A stretch of 64,000 bases of DNA. It comes from CAVSUB01 sp963816725. Lineage in GTDB: Bacteria > Acidobacteriota > Vicinamibacteria > Vicinamibacterales > 2-12-FULL-66-21. The DNA is taken from positions 248,001 to 312,000 of the forward strand of contig CAWFMC010000018.1 in assembly GCA_963816725.1 (NCBI GenBank), given 5' to 3'. Positions 46,285 through 55,824 of this stretch are shown piece after piece; position 1 is the stretch's first letter, and every line of letters starts with the position of its first letter. Below the pieces are notes generated by a model. It saw only the letters and a list, made by a program, of their open reading frames with translations. It was not told the origin of the DNA and made no database searches. The position numbers were made by a program, and so were the translations under genes.

Positions 46285-46691
46285 AGATGACCAGCAATTG
46301 CAGGCGTCTCGAACGGCTGTGCGCCGAGTCGACTGGAGTTCTTCCTTCGAGGTCTCCAGCTCCTCGTTCGTGCTCTGAAACTCCTCGGTGGCAGACAACA
46401 TTTCCTCGTGTGCCGATCGAGCTCGTCCTGAATGGCTCCGTGATCCTCGACCGCGGCTCGCATGTAGTCACGCAATCCCTCGATCTCACGTTCCAAGTTG
46501 GGCGAGGCGTCAGTCCTTCTCGGTTTCCGTCAGCACGGTAGTGGCCGCAGGCACGCGAGCCACCGCTAGGTGTGACCCGTCGTCAAACAGAATCAGAAAC
46601 GACTGGCCCCCGCTCGAGCCCGCCAGCGGGATGACCTCGATGCTGATCTCGCGCTCACCGAAGTGCACGTTGCGGCGGCACGCCACGCCGG
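46285..46691 (-). pseudogene. CheB/CheR-type fusion protein, linker and PAS fragment
   Basis: Three minus-frame pieces line up in order: NVHFGEREISIEVIPLAGSS and QSFLILFDDGSHLAVARVPA (end of the domain after CheR), LEREIEGLRDYMRAAVEDHG and AIQDELDRH (coiled coil), then MLSATEEFQSTNEELETSKE and ELQST. This is the coiled-coil linker typical of CheB-CheR-PAS hybrid signalling proteins. At least two frameshifts separate the pieces. The upstream end is cut by an insertion-sequence fragment at 46692. Confidence 0.78.
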
Positions 46692-46880
46692 TGACCCTCG
46701 CCAGAACTCGTCCGAGTTGATCCTGACGTCCGGGCCAGCCAGGATCGACATGCTCTAGTTGATGATGGTCGTCAGTCGTGCGCTGGCGCTGGCGTTCCCG
46801 GGACATCGAGAACTGGTCGTGGAGAACCTGGCGCTCCGCCAGCAGCTGATGGCGATGAAGCGGGCAAACAGTCGGCCCCG
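46692..46880 (+). mobile_element. 5'-end fragment of the IS481-like element (copy 1)
   Basis: The sequence starts TGACCCTCGCCAGAACTCGT and continues into the start of a transposase (ALAFPGHRELVVENLALRQQ, then LMAMKRANS) that ends at TAG. It matches the left ends at 52015 and 54278. Only about 190 bases remain. Confidence 0.75.
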
Positions 46881-46929
46881 CTAGCATTCCCGTGTGGGAG
46901 CAGACGGCACCTTCGTGTGCGGAAGTCGC

Positions 46930-47212
46930 AGCCCGGCTAGTGGTGCGTGCTAGCGGCCCGTAGCGAGCAGCAGCTGACCCGCGCCATACTCCAGGTGCAA
47001 CTGCATGGCGCAAAAGCCGACACGAAGTACCTGGGCCTCATCAAGGCGCCCTTTATCGGCGGCGGATCCGACCGCCACGTTGGCGAGGTCAGCACGGACG
47101 TTGCGGCCGGGAGCAAGCGGGGCGGCCGGCCGATCATCGGCCAGCTTACGGCGCGACCAGGAGACTACAGGTTGACGATGACGCTCGACGCGGTTCAGGG
47201 CGGCGACGCTGT
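46930..47212 (+). pseudogene. Unidentified coding fragment
   Basis: A plus frame reads ARSEQQLTRAILQVQLHGAK, ADTKYLGLIKAPFIGGGSDR, then GSKRGGRPIIGQLTARPGDY and RLTMTLDAVQGG. It has protein-like composition but I know no family, and it is cut on both sides, joining a phosphatase remnant at about 47213. Confidence 0.35.
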
Positions 47213-47499
47213 CAGCCGGGCGGCACCGTCGTCGGACTGTTTCCTGAGTCCGAGTATGAGGAGGGAGAAGTCGAGCTGCGGTCGGGTGATCTGTTCGTCG
47301 CCTTCACCGATGGTGTCCCGGAGGCGCGCAACGTGGCCGAGGAGGAATTTGGCGAGGAACGCTGATAGCCGTGGTCCAGAACGCTGCAGGCGGGTCGGCG
47401 GCCGATGTTTCATCGCAGCTGTCGCAGGCCGTCCGGTGGTGGATCGGCAGTGCCGAGCAGCACGACGATCTTACGTTCGTCATAGCGGCGATCCACTGA
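47213..47499 (+). pseudogene. SpoIIE/RsbU-type PP2C phosphatase, C-terminal remnant
   Basis: The frame reads PGGTVVGLFPESEYEEGEVE, then LRSGDLFVAFTDGVPEARNV and AEEEFGEE, and after a one-base loss near 47364 LIAVVQNAAGGSAADVSSQL and AEQHDDLTFVIAAIH. The D-G-V-x-E-A-R and H-D-D-x-T motifs are those of serine phosphatases in partner-switching pathways. The N-terminal two thirds are gone. Confidence 0.78.
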
Positions 47500-48104
47500 T
47501 CCCTGTGGCCGGCAGCGGACCGGCCCGGACCACGGGAAGAAGCCGTAGTTCTACGCCCCGGTAGGGCACGACGAGAACACGCGGACGCAACTTGAGGCCA
47601 TGTTGCGGCTGTGGAATTAGAGCCGCTGATCCTCCGCCAGCTCCCGACCGACGGGCAAACCATCATCGAGCAACTGGACTCGGCCATGAAGGCGGGAAGT
47701 TCGGAGGTGTCCTACAGACCCCACTGATCCGGGGACTTCGTCCAAACGTAGTAGTAGTTCACATCAACGGTGGGCAGCGCAGACCTCGGGCTCGCGGCCC
47801 TGGCGGTGCGGTCGGCAGCGCACCGACCACGCCCACCGCGGTACCCACCCCGCCGCGGTCAGTGTCGTAGTCAGCGGTTGGCTGTCGCCCCTGGGTCCTG
47901 GGGCTAAGCGTCCACCTTAAGGCAACCGCGAAGCGACCCGAACGGGAGCAGTAGGAGCGTGACGACGGGGGGCGAGCCGGGGCACCGCAAACAGCGTTGT
48001 CGCCATCGTATCGCCCTCCGGCCTGGTGACGGGCGCAGGGACGGGGGAGCGTTGATATCAGGGCGCTACGCAAGCTCGGCGAGTAGTGGCGTAGACGGCT
48101 GCGC
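47500..48104. other. Intergenic, no gene recognised
   Basis: About 600 bases between two pseudogenes have short open frames on both strands without family features. This is probably decayed sequence. Confidence 0.45.
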
Positions 48105-48490
48105 GTGCGGGACCTCGTGCTCGCTGCGCGGCTTCTTCGTCGTTCGCCGACCTTCACCGCGGCGGCGATCCTCACATTCGCGCTCGGCGTCAACACCGCG
48201 GTATTCAGTGTCGTCAATGCTGTGTTGCTCCGGCGGTTGCCGGTCCGAGACGGTGACCGTCTGGTCGTCGTCGCGACGCGACGCCAGGACGTAACCGCAC
48301 TTCGTCCTGTTTCGTACCCAGATCTTGGCGACTACCGCGCTGGCAGCCGAGCTGTCTTCGAAGGCATTGCGGGCTACAGCGCGGGTTCGTCGGCCTGTCG
48401 ATAGACGCCAGCCTGCGGCCCGCGTGCTCGTCACCTGGGTGACCGGCAACTACCTCTCAATGCTCGATCTTCGGCCCGCGTTGGGCGATT
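48105..48490 (+). pseudogene. ADOP/MacB-type ABC permease, N-terminal fragment
   Basis: The frame reads MRDLVLAARLLRRSPTFTAA, then AILTFALGVNTAVFSVVNAV and LLRRLPVRDGDRLVVVATRR, the first membrane helix and start of the periplasmic domain of acidobacterial duplicated orphan permeases. After a shift near 48395 another frame reads RVLVTWVTGNYLSMLDLRPA. The sequence ends against the next gene, so about 700 residues are lost. Confidence 0.82.
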
Positions 48491-48577
48491 GTGAGGCAGG
48501 AACGTTTCGAGAACTCACTCAGCTCGATAGGTCTTGACGTTCGAGCCTTTGTTTGGAGTGCCGAGCGGTTCGGCCAC

Positions 48578-50614
48578 CTATTTGCGGGACGTATCGAGCA
48601 GCACGACGTCAGACCGATCCTCGACGCGCTCGAGCACGAGCTCGCGGCCGTCCGGCGAGATGTCGAAGTCATGGATGTTGAAATCCGGCGCCAGACGCGT
48701 CAATTGTCGTTCCGCTCCAGTGTCGAGATCGATCAGCCACAGATCCTTGTGCTGGAGGGTCCCGCGCATGACGACGAGGGCATGATCCTGCTCGAGGAAA
48801 CGCACTCGTCTGGCTCCACGGGTCAGGGTCAGATTCCTCGGCAGTGCGTACGGCGCGCTGGCGGGCGTCACGGCCTTCAGCGCGAACGATGTCCCGATGT
48901 CTGGGCCCGAATACACGGCGAATCGACCGTCGCGCGACCATGCTGGATCAATCGCGTAATCCGATCCAAGTGGGACGACCGAGCCGTCGAGCGTGATCCG
49001 GAACAGCCGCGGCGTCCCGTTGACGCTGGCGGACGAGGTGAGCCCGTCGCCGCTCGGCTGCCAGGCCGGAGAGCCGAGCAGCGACAAGGACGAAGCGACG
49101 ACGTGCGGCTGGGTGCCGTCAACGTTCATGACATAGAGCAGCGTGCGGCCTTGCTGTTCCACGGAAAACGCCACGCGGCGACCGTTGCGATCAATCTCCG
49201 GTCCTCCGAAGATCCGCGCACCCGTGCCTCTCCACAGTTCAGTCGATGTTCCGCCGGCAATCTTCCAGATGCTCGCGCCGGTTCCCGTGGAGGACACATA
49301 CAGGAGGTAACCCGGTCCGATCCGCGGTGAGAATCCTCGGCCAGTCGTCAAGGACACCGCCGCGCCTTCCACGGCGCTCGCCGGATGGTCCGACATGGGT
49401 ACGCGCCACACGGTACCGTTGGGATGCGCGAGCGTGAGCACGAGCCGGTGGCCGTCTGCACTTGCGGCAAGCGACGTGTACGTATCAGCGCCCCAACTGA
49501 GTCGATGCGGAGCGCGGCGATTCACGTCCAGTGAATACAGCCACGGCCCTGCTCCATCCGCATCTGTCGCCAGATACAGAAGGGTCCGATCGTCCACGAA
49601 CACGGGATGCGTGACGCGCGAGCTGTGGAACGTGATCCGCTCGGCCGGCCCCCCGTCCGGTTTGATGCGCCAGATATCGGAACTCCGAAATTCGTTCTCG
49701 AGCACTTCACCCTGGACGAAATAGATGAATGCGCGATCGGGAGACCATACCTGAAAATGTGCGTGCGTCCCCTCCTGCGCTTTGTACAGGGGCCGATCTG
49801 TCGCAGCCTGCGCGGCCGCCCTGATGAACGTCGGATCGCCCGCAGCGGTCGTGTGATACACGAGCTGCGACGCATCGGCGGACCAGTCGAATTCGGCCGC
49901 GCCTTCGAGATACGGCTGCGGCTCGCCGCCGAGCGCCGCCACCGCCCACACGCCAATCACGCTTCGTTGAGCGTCCGCCGGACGCTTCGTCCAGAACGTC
50001 ACCAGTGTGCCATCCGGTGAGAACGAGACCGTGCGCAGCGCCGGGTTGACGATCTCCCTTGCGCGGCCGTTCGTGCGGTTGTACGGATGGTTCGTCTCCA
50101 CGTCCGCGATCCAGACATCCATCGGGCCGTCGTGATTCGATTGGAACGCGACGAACCGCCCATCACGCGAAATCGCGGCGGCCTGCTCGGCGCCGCCCCA
50201 GTCCGTGATGCGCTGGAACCGCGCGTCGGCAATCGGGCTGCGCCAGAAGTACTCGGTGCGTCGCCCGAACCACAGCAGCATCAGCGACAACGCTAGGAGT
50301 ACCAACACGCCGGCCGTCCACACAGGCGCACGTGATGCCCGCCGCGGCGCAGCCCCGGCCAGCATGCGCGCGGGATCGAGGCGTTCGCCGATGTCGCCGG
50401 GCTGCGTCGGGCCGCCGAGCTTGCGCGAACTCGTCCACGCGTCGAGTTCGGACCGGAAGGCGTAAACCGAGCCCAGCTTGTCGTGCTGGTGACGGTGGAC
50501 CGGCATGGCTTCGCGCCTTTCCCACCGCTGAACCGTCGTAATGTCGCGTTTGAGGTACGCGGCAATCTCTTTCCAAGAGTCCAAGCGCTGGTCGGCTGCC
50601 AGGTTGTCGGCCAT
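48578..50614 (-). CDS. HTH plus membrane helix plus TolB/PD40 propeller protein
   Basis: The 678-residue protein begins with an excisionase/MerR-like HTH: LDSWKEIAAYLKRDITTVQR, then WERREAMPVHRHQHDKLGSV and YAFRSELDAW. A membrane helix (APVWTAGVLVLLALSLMLLW) separates it from an external PD40 propeller with repeats such as QAAAISRDGRFVAFQSNHDG, RTVSFSPDGTLVTFWTK, FDWSADASQLVYHTT and FDISPDGRELVLERV. This is a one-component membrane transcription-factor layout analogous to CadC, widespread in Acidobacteriota. ATG at 50614 is chosen, since 83 codons further upstream are not protein-like. The ligand is unknown. Confidence 0.88.
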   Translation of the reverse strand: MADNLAADQRLDSWKEIAAYLKRDITTVQRWERREAMPVHRHQHDKLGSVYAFRSELDAWTSSRKLGGPTQPGDIGERLDPARMLAGAAPRRASRAPVWTAGVLVLLALSLMLLWFGRRTEYFWRSPIADARFQRITDWGGAEQAAAISRDGRFVAFQSNHDGPMDVWIADVETNHPYNRTNGRAREIVNPALRTVSFSPDGTLVTFWTKRPADAQRSVIGVWAVAALGGEPQPYLEGAAEFDWSADASQLVYHTTAAGDPTFIRAAAQAATDRPLYKAQEGTHAHFQVWSPDRAFIYFVQGEVLENEFRSSDIWRIKPDGGPAERITFHSSRVTHPVFVDDRTLLYLATDADGAGPWLYSLDVNRRAPHRLSWGADTYTSLAASADGHRLVLTLAHPNGTVWRVPMSDHPASAVEGAAVSLTTGRGFSPRIGPGYLLYVSSTGTGASIWKIAGGTSTELWRGTGARIFGGPEIDRNGRRVAFSVEQQGRTLLYVMNVDGTQPHVVASSLSLLGSPAWQPSGDGLTSSASVNGTPRLFRITLDGSVVPLGSDYAIDPAWSRDGRFAVYSGPDIGTSFALKAVTPASAPYALPRNLTLTRGARRVRFLEQDHALVVMRGTLQHKDLWLIDLDTGAERQLTRLAPDFNIHDFDISPDGRELVLERVEDRSDVVLLDTSRK

Positions 50615-50778
50615 ATGGAGGAATCCCGCGATTGTAGCCGCGCGTGGACGGCGCGGCAATCCACGGCAAAGTGCGGCAAACCACGAGTTCTGCCCAAAAC
50701 GATCCAATGCCGCTTGTGCGGCTCCGTCCCGACGCCGCAATGTGGTCGCCGCGCAACATCGCGCGTAGGGAGGACGAA

Positions 50779-51402
50779 ATGCGAACACGATTGAGGTGGC
50801 TGATAGGCAGCGTGACTGTGGTGGGATGTATCTGGGCAGGCGTGAGGCCTGTCCTGGCCACACCGGCGTCGGGATTCACATCGACGTCGCTGGCGGTCGG
50901 GCGGGTGGGGGACTTCGCCGTCATGCACACGCTCGTTCTGGACGACGGTTCGGCCAACTGCCCCGCCGGACAGCCCCCAAGTCCGCGTCCGGCTTCGTTC
51001 TTCGTTCCGACTAGGGATTGCCTTGGCTGGGTCCCCATGAACCATCCTCTCGCCGTCGCGCAGAACGTCTGGCAATCTACGCAGAACACGAAGGGGGACT
51101 CGGACCTCTACGTCCAGAGCAACGTGTGGGTCGCCGGTGGCACCACCGGGTGGCACACACACCCCGGCCATAGCCTCATCACCGTCACGGCGGGGACTGT
51201 GACTGCCTATGAAGGGAACGAGCCGACCTGCACGCCGAAGGTCTACACCGTTGGGATGACCTTCGTAGACGAAGGGGGAGACCACGTGCACGTGATCCGG
51301 AACGAGGGAGCGGTCGAGGCGCGGACGATTACCGTCCAGTTGCTCCCCGCGGGCGCGACGCGGCGAATCGACGCATCGGCGAACCCCGCCTGCAGTTTCT
51401 GA
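50779..51402 (+). CDS. Secreted cupin-domain protein
   Basis: The 207-residue protein has a signal peptide (LRWLIGSVTVVGCIWAGVRP ending near VLA). A single cupin barrel follows, with SNVWVAGGTTGWHTHPGHSL (metal-binding H-x-H-x4-H-like site), ITVTAGTVTAYEGNEPTCTP and FVDEGGDHVHVIRNEGAVEA (second His motif). ATG at 50779 follows AGGGAGGACG. The function is unknown, but a periplasmic metal-dependent binding or dioxygenase-type role is possible. It is divergent from the HTH-TolB gene with about 165 bases between starts, so that protein may regulate it. Confidence 0.85.
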   Translation: MRTRLRWLIGSVTVVGCIWAGVRPVLATPASGFTSTSLAVGRVGDFAVMHTLVLDDGSANCPAGQPPSPRPASFFVPTRDCLGWVPMNHPLAVAQNVWQSTQNTKGDSDLYVQSNVWVAGGTTGWHTHPGHSLITVTAGTVTAYEGNEPTCTPKVYTVGMTFVDEGGDHVHVIRNEGAVEARTITVQLLPAGATRRIDASANPACSF

Positions 51403-51579
51403 GGAGTCGCGCCGTAGGCAGAGGCGTCTCTAGCCAGCTAGGAAGTCGCTGAAAAATGGTCCATGGCGAGCGTCGGCCGCTCACAGCCGCGAGTCGTGGA
51501 TTCAAAACGCGTCCGCAGGAGAGCCCGCGTGGCCCCTCGTGCGGCCTGTGGCCGCCGGCGTCGACACACGTCGCCCTCA

Positions 51580-51996
51580 TCAGACCGTCCTCGGCAGCAC
51601 CTTCGGCAACCGGATCAGATTGAAGGCGGCGCTCGCGAAGACGAACAGCCAGTCGACGTCCGGCAGCCCGCGCAGTTTCACCTTGTGGATCCAGGCGATC
51701 GTCTTCAGCCATCCGAACGCTGGTTCGATGCGGGGTCGCGCGTGCTGACTCTTGGCGTACCCGTCATGCCGCGTCGTGCGCGCATCGATCGCGCTGCCGC
51801 CCGGGCGGGCGACATTCTGGGTGACGTGCGGCGTCGTGTGCAGCTCCCGCATCAACCCGACGAAATCGCCCACGTCGTACGCCTTGCCGGCCCCGACCGT
51901 CCGCCGGCGTTCCGGCGCCCGCTCCCACTGCGCCGCCATCATCAGCGTCGCCGCTTCCCGTTCGGGCGTAGCCGTCGGCGACGGTCGCCATCGCAT
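51580..51996 (-). pseudogene. IS5-like transposase, C-terminal part
   Basis: The frame reads KAYDVGDFVGLMRELHTTPH, then VTQNVARPGGSAIDARTTRH, DGYAKSQHARPRIEPAFGWL and KTIAWIHKVKLRGLPDVDWL. The last Asp/Glu motif of an IS5-type DDE transposase is present and the N-terminal half is missing, replaced by the IS481-like copy at 52015. It differs from the complete IS at 24971. Confidence 0.78.
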
Positions 51997-52014
51997 CGGC
52001 GATGAGGCGTGACG

Positions 52015-52801
52015 TGACCATCGCCAGAACTCGTCCGAGTTGATTCTGGTGCCCGCGCCAGCCAGGATCGGTCATGCTCCAGCTGTTGATCCTTGTCGGT
52101 CGTGCGCTGGCGTTGGGACTCCGTGGGCATCGAGAGCTGGTCCTGGAGAACCTGACGCTCCGGCAGCAGCTGATCGCGATGAAGCGGGCGAACAATCGCC
52201 CGCGCCTGCAGGCGCGTGTCCGGAACCATGCGCACGCGATCGTCGCATGTGACTTCTTCACGACGGTAAGGGTCGGTTTCCGGGTCCTGTACGTTTTCGT
52301 CGTCCTTGAGGTCGGCACGCGTCGGATCGTCCACTGGAGCGTCACCGCGCATCCGACGGGGGCGTGGACGATCCAGCAGTTCCGCGCGGTGATCACCCGA
52401 GACGTCCACCGGTTCGTCCTCCATGATCGGGACAGCGTCGTTTCGGCGCCGGTCGATCAGGCGATCGGCTCGATGGGGCGGCATGTGCTGAAGATGCCGG
52501 CGCGGATGCCACAGGCGAACCCGTTCTGCGAGCGACTGATCGGCACGATTCATCGAGAGTGTCTCGATTGGCTAATCCCGCTGCACGAAGTCCATCTCCG
52601 ATGGGTGCTCCGTGAATGGGTGGCGCACTACAATCGAGGTCCCCCACACGCCAGCCTGGGGCCGGGCATTCCGCAGCCGCTTCCTGACGTCGATCAGCCG
52701 GTTGCCACCGGACATCGCCTTCCTGAACAGACGGAGGTGACCGCACGCCGATCCTCGGCGGTCTGCACCATGAATATCGCCTGGCCCGCCGTGCCGCGTG
52801 A
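52015..52801 (+). pseudogene. IS481-like transposase with in-frame internal deletion (copy 2)
   Basis: The transposase starts at ATG 52074 (MLQLLILVGRALALGLRGHR, then ELVLENLTLRQQLIAMKRAN) like the intact copy at 54338. About 90 codons are missing after RPRLQARV, and the catalytic core resumes in frame at AIVACDFFTTVRVGFRVLYV, FVLHDRDS and MPQANPFCERLIGTIHRECL. A one-base shift near 52755 precedes the natural end LGGLHHEYRLARRAA (stop 52799). The deletion removes the helical region before the DDE domain, so it is inactive. Confidence 0.78.
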
Positions 52802-52860
52802 CCGGCGGGCATGCTCGCGGCGTCCGCGACGCCTCAGGCGCGCCACAGGAAAGGCAACGG

Positions 52861-53616
52861 ATGAAGGACAATCGCCGACCCAACTACGGCTTGGACGCGC
52901 CTCTGGCGGTGCGCAATCTGCTCATTGTCGCCGCGCTGGGAATCATCTCGCTCATCACGCGATTGCTGCACGTGTGGTCCAGGCAGGACCTGATCGCGGT
53001 GATCGCCAGGCCGCTGATTTCGGCCGGCCTAAGCTGCGGCGCGATGGCCGTGTGGATGATTTACGACAGCATGATCGGCAAGGTGCGCGAGCGCGAATAC
53101 TATCTCGACAAGATTGCCTGGCGGGGTGATGAGCGCGTGCTGGATGTGGGGTGCGGGCTGGGATTGTTTCTCATCGGCGCGGCCAAGCGTCTCAAGACCG
53201 GCCGTGCGGTCGGGATCGACGTGTGGCAGGCCGAGGATCTGAGCGGGAACACGCCGGCCGGCACGCTCCACAACGCGAGGATCGAAGGCGAGGCCGAGAA
53301 GGTCACAGTGCTCACCGGCGATGCGCGCAAGTTGCCGTTCAAGGACGCGACCTTCAACGTCGTCCTCTCCAGCATGGCGTTGCACAACATCTATGACCCC
53401 GGCGAGCGGCAAACCGCCGTGCGCGAGATCGGGCGGGTGCTCACGCCCGGCGGATGCCTACTAATCCTGGACGTGCGCCACCTCAATCAATACGCCGCCA
53501 CCTTGTGCGACGCCGGCCTCGATGCGCGGTGCGTCCAGGGAATCGGCTCACGCCTGCTGACCGTGATCACGCTTGGATCGATTCGATGGGGCTACGTGAT
53601 CGGCAGCAAGAATTGA
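52861..53616 (+). CDS. Class I SAM-dependent methyltransferase, membrane-anchored
   Basis: The 251-residue protein has two N-terminal hydrophobic helices (LLIVAALGIISLITRLLHVW; PLISAGLSCGAMAVWMIYD). The Rossmann methyltransferase follows, with ERVLDVGCGLGLFLIGAAKR (motif I), GRAVGIDVWQAEDLSGNT (motif II), VLTGDARKLPFKDATFNVVL (motif III/IV) and GRVLTPGGCLLILDV. It resembles the ArsM/UbiE group but the substrate is unknown. ATG at 52861 follows CAGGAAAGG; the frame upstream overlaps the transposase remnant. Confidence 0.88.
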   Translation: MKDNRRPNYGLDAPLAVRNLLIVAALGIISLITRLLHVWSRQDLIAVIARPLISAGLSCGAMAVWMIYDSMIGKVREREYYLDKIAWRGDERVLDVGCGLGLFLIGAAKRLKTGRAVGIDVWQAEDLSGNTPAGTLHNARIEGEAEKVTVLTGDARKLPFKDATFNVVLSSMALHNIYDPGERQTAVREIGRVLTPGGCLLILDVRHLNQYAATLCDAGLDARCVQGIGSRLLTVITLGSIRWGYVIGSKN

Positions 53617-53647
53617 TGTGGTTTAGACATCGCCTACAGATGTGGCA

Positions 53648-53758
53648 ATGGTGGATGAGCCGACCGATGAGCGCCGCCGCCGCCACCTCATCGCCAAAGA
53701 TCTCGCCCCACTCTTCGAAGCCTTGTTCGACGTCAAGACCGTCGAGGCCTGTTCATAG
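53648..53758 (+). CDS. Possible 36-residue peptide
   Basis: A short frame encodes MVDEPTDERRRRHLIAKDLA and PLFEALFDVKTVEACS. The composition is protein-like, but no ribosome-binding site is clear and no family is known. It could equally be the tail or start of a decayed gene. Confidence 0.25.
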   Translation: MVDEPTDERRRRHLIAKDLAPLFEALFDVKTVEACS

Positions 53759-53980
53759 CGGCGGGTCATCAGCTGAAAGAGGCATCGCGTCCAGTGCATC
53801 GATGCCATCCCACCCGTTCGGCCCAAAATACGTGCCCGCACAATGGGCAAGTGCGGGGGCGCGTGAATGGGACGGCATGATCGCACGCGACGTACGGAGT
53901 TGGTGGGTCTCGCATGGAGTTTAGGGCGAGGAACGTCATCCGACGCGATCGTAACTGACCTGACGCCCGTGGTGGCCGCG

Positions 53981-54277
53981 CTACTGACAGATCGCGGTCC
54001 GCTTGTCGAAATCCACTTGGGCGGTGACGGGGCGATCCTGCTCGACTTTACACGTAACGGTCAACGTCGCCGGACCTAGAGTGACAGCAATGAGGCGATC
54101 ACCGGCCTGCGCATAGCCGTCTGCGTTGGTTTTCTGCCGCCACGCGAAGTTGTCCACCTTTACGTCGCCCCCAGCAGGCGAGGACTTCACGAAAATCTGC
54201 GTCATCCCCTCCAGTGCTTCGCTGTATTCGGCGACCGATAGTGGTTCCATCGACACCTTGTGTGCTCGCGCGGCACC
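53981..54277 (-). pseudogene. Hypothetical protein, 5' end removed by insertion sequence
   Basis: The minus frame reads VSMEPLSVAEYSEALEGMTQ, IFVKSSPAGGDVKVDNFAWR and QKTNADGYAQAGDRLIAVTL, then GPATLTVTCKVEQDRPVTAQ and VDFDKRTAICQ. It looks like the beta-rich end of a real protein. The upstream part is cut at 54278 by the intact IS481-like element. The family is unknown. Confidence 0.55.
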
Positions 54278-55366
54278 TGACCCTCGCCAGAACTCCTCCA
54301 AGTTGATTCTGGCGCCCACGTCCGCCAGGATCCCGATATGCTCCAGTTGTTGATGGTCGTCTGTCGTGCGCTGGTGCTGGCACTCCGCGGACATCGCGAG
54401 GTGATCCTGGAGAACCTGGCGCTGCGCCAGCAGCTGATGGCGATGAAGCGGGCGCACGATCGGCGCCGCTTGCAGGCCCGTGACCGGCTGTTTTGGATGG
54501 CCTTGCGACGCATTTGGACGAACTGGCGAACGGCGCTCGTAATGGTTCGACCAGAGACCGTCGTGGGCTGGCATCGCACGTGGCTCCGGCGGCGATGGAC
54601 CCGGCGCTCAAGACCTCGCCCGAACGGCCGTCCGCCCGTCAGGCACGAGATCCGCGCGCTCGTCAGTCAGACGGCCACGGCGAATCCGTTGTGGCGAGCG
54701 CCTCGGATCCATGGCGAGTTGCGGACCCTCGGTATCGACGTGTCAGAACGCACGGTGTCGCGTCTGCTGACAGGCGTCACCCGTCGGCCATCGCAGACGT
54801 GGCACACCTTCCTGACGAATCACATCGCGTCGGCTGCGGCGATGGACTTCTTCACCGTGCCCACGCTGAGGGGACGCGTGCTCTTCGTCGTCGTCGTGCT
54901 CTCCCACCATCGACGGCGCATCCTCCATCTGAACACCACGGAGCATCCGACGGCCGAGTGGGCGGCGCAACAGGTGGTGGGGGCCTTTCCGGACGAGACG
55001 GCACCCTGCTGGCTTCACCGGGACCGTGACCGGGTGTACGGCGCGGCCTTCCAGCGCCGCGTGGCGGGTATGGGCATCGCCGAGGTCCTGTCCGCGCCGG
55101 CGAGTCCTTGGCAGAATCCGTTCGTCGAGCGGGTGATCGGCTCGATCCGACGGGAGTGTCTCGATCACGTCATTGTCCTGAACGAATCGCATCTTCGGCG
55201 CGTCCTCACGTCGTACCGCTTCTACTATCACCGCAGCCGGACGCATCTCGGTTTGGACAAAGACACGCCGGATCGCCGGCCCGTGGCTGAGACATCGGTC
55301 GGCCCCATCATCGCCGTGCCTGAAGTGGGCGGGCTACACCACCGCTACGAGCGCCGCGCCGCGTAG
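54278..55366 (+). mobile_element. IS481-like element, copy 3, with intact transposase
   Basis: The left end starts TGACCCTCGCCAGAACTCCT and is shared with 46692 and 52015. It contains an internal hairpin (GCCAGAA ... TTCTGGC). I could not find a matching inverted right end after the transposase stop, so the right boundary is provisional. Confidence 0.65.
54338..55366 (+). CDS. IS481-like transposase (rve integrase core)
   Basis: The 342-residue DDE transposase starts MLQLLMVVCRALVLALRGHR and has an N-terminal helical DNA-binding region (RQQLMAMKRAHDRRRLQARD; LVMVRPETVVGWHRTWLRR). The catalytic core shows ASAAAMDFFTVPTLRGRVLF (first Asp), PCWLHRDRDRVYGAAFQRRV (second Asp) and WQNPFVERVIGSIRRECLDH (Glu). 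It is full length and all three acidic residues are present, so it may drive the other two copies in trans. Confidence 0.9.
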   Translation: MLQLLMVVCRALVLALRGHREVILENLALRQQLMAMKRAHDRRRLQARDRLFWMALRRIWTNWRTALVMVRPETVVGWHRTWLRRRWTRRSRPRPNGRPPVRHEIRALVSQTATANPLWRAPRIHGELRTLGIDVSERTVSRLLTGVTRRPSQTWHTFLTNHIASAAAMDFFTVPTLRGRVLFVVVVLSHHRRRILHLNTTEHPTAEWAAQQVVGAFPDETAPCWLHRDRDRVYGAAFQRRVAGMGIAEVLSAPASPWQNPFVERVIGSIRRECLDHVIVLNESHLRRVLTSYRFYYHRSRTHLGLDKDTPDRRPVAETSVGPIIAVPEVGGLHHRYERRAA

Positions 55367-55824
55367 CGCGCCGTCGTCAGTCCCCTCGCCACAGCATCGC
55401 TAGACGAAGCACGTGCATTTATTCGTGGCTTTCTGTGTCGACGCACGAGAGCCGCGTCGACGCCGTGTGGAAGATGACCTCAGATTGTGCACGGTGCCCG
55501 AGCGTTGCCGCTCTCGATGACAGACTGCGAGCGGGACACGTCCGGCGCTGAGTCTTCCGGGTTTTGGCGAACGACAGGGTGCCCGATTGGGTCATCCGAG
55601 CGCAGTTCGGGCACGTCTCGCCGGCCATGATGGGGGTGTAACAGCCACGTCCGGCGAAAGGCGCTCGATGAAGCCGCGCTCGCGCTGGAGCCGGCGGCGC
55701 CGGCAACAGTGCCACCGAGCCCCACGCCGCCAGAGCAGACCAGGCGGCCGCGGCGGGTTACGTCACATGTGACGTCACGGCAGCCGAAGCTGCCGGGCAA
55801 AGTACTGGAATTTCCTAAGGAAAG
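55367..55824. other. Intergenic, tRNA-proximal end of the island
   Basis: No gene is certain. A minus frame from ATG 55627 to 55419 begins MAGETCPNCARMTQSGTLSF with one C-x2-C pair and could be a small zinc ribbon, but the rest is low in family-like signal. TACGTCACATGTGACGTCAC near 55760 is nearly palindromic and lies about 45 bases from the tRNA 3' end. Confidence 0.4.

Noticed and set aside
55419..55627. Zinc-ribbon peptide beside the tRNA
   Set aside because: A single C-x2-C pair followed by shadow-like sequence with no ribosome-binding site is not enough for a gene call.
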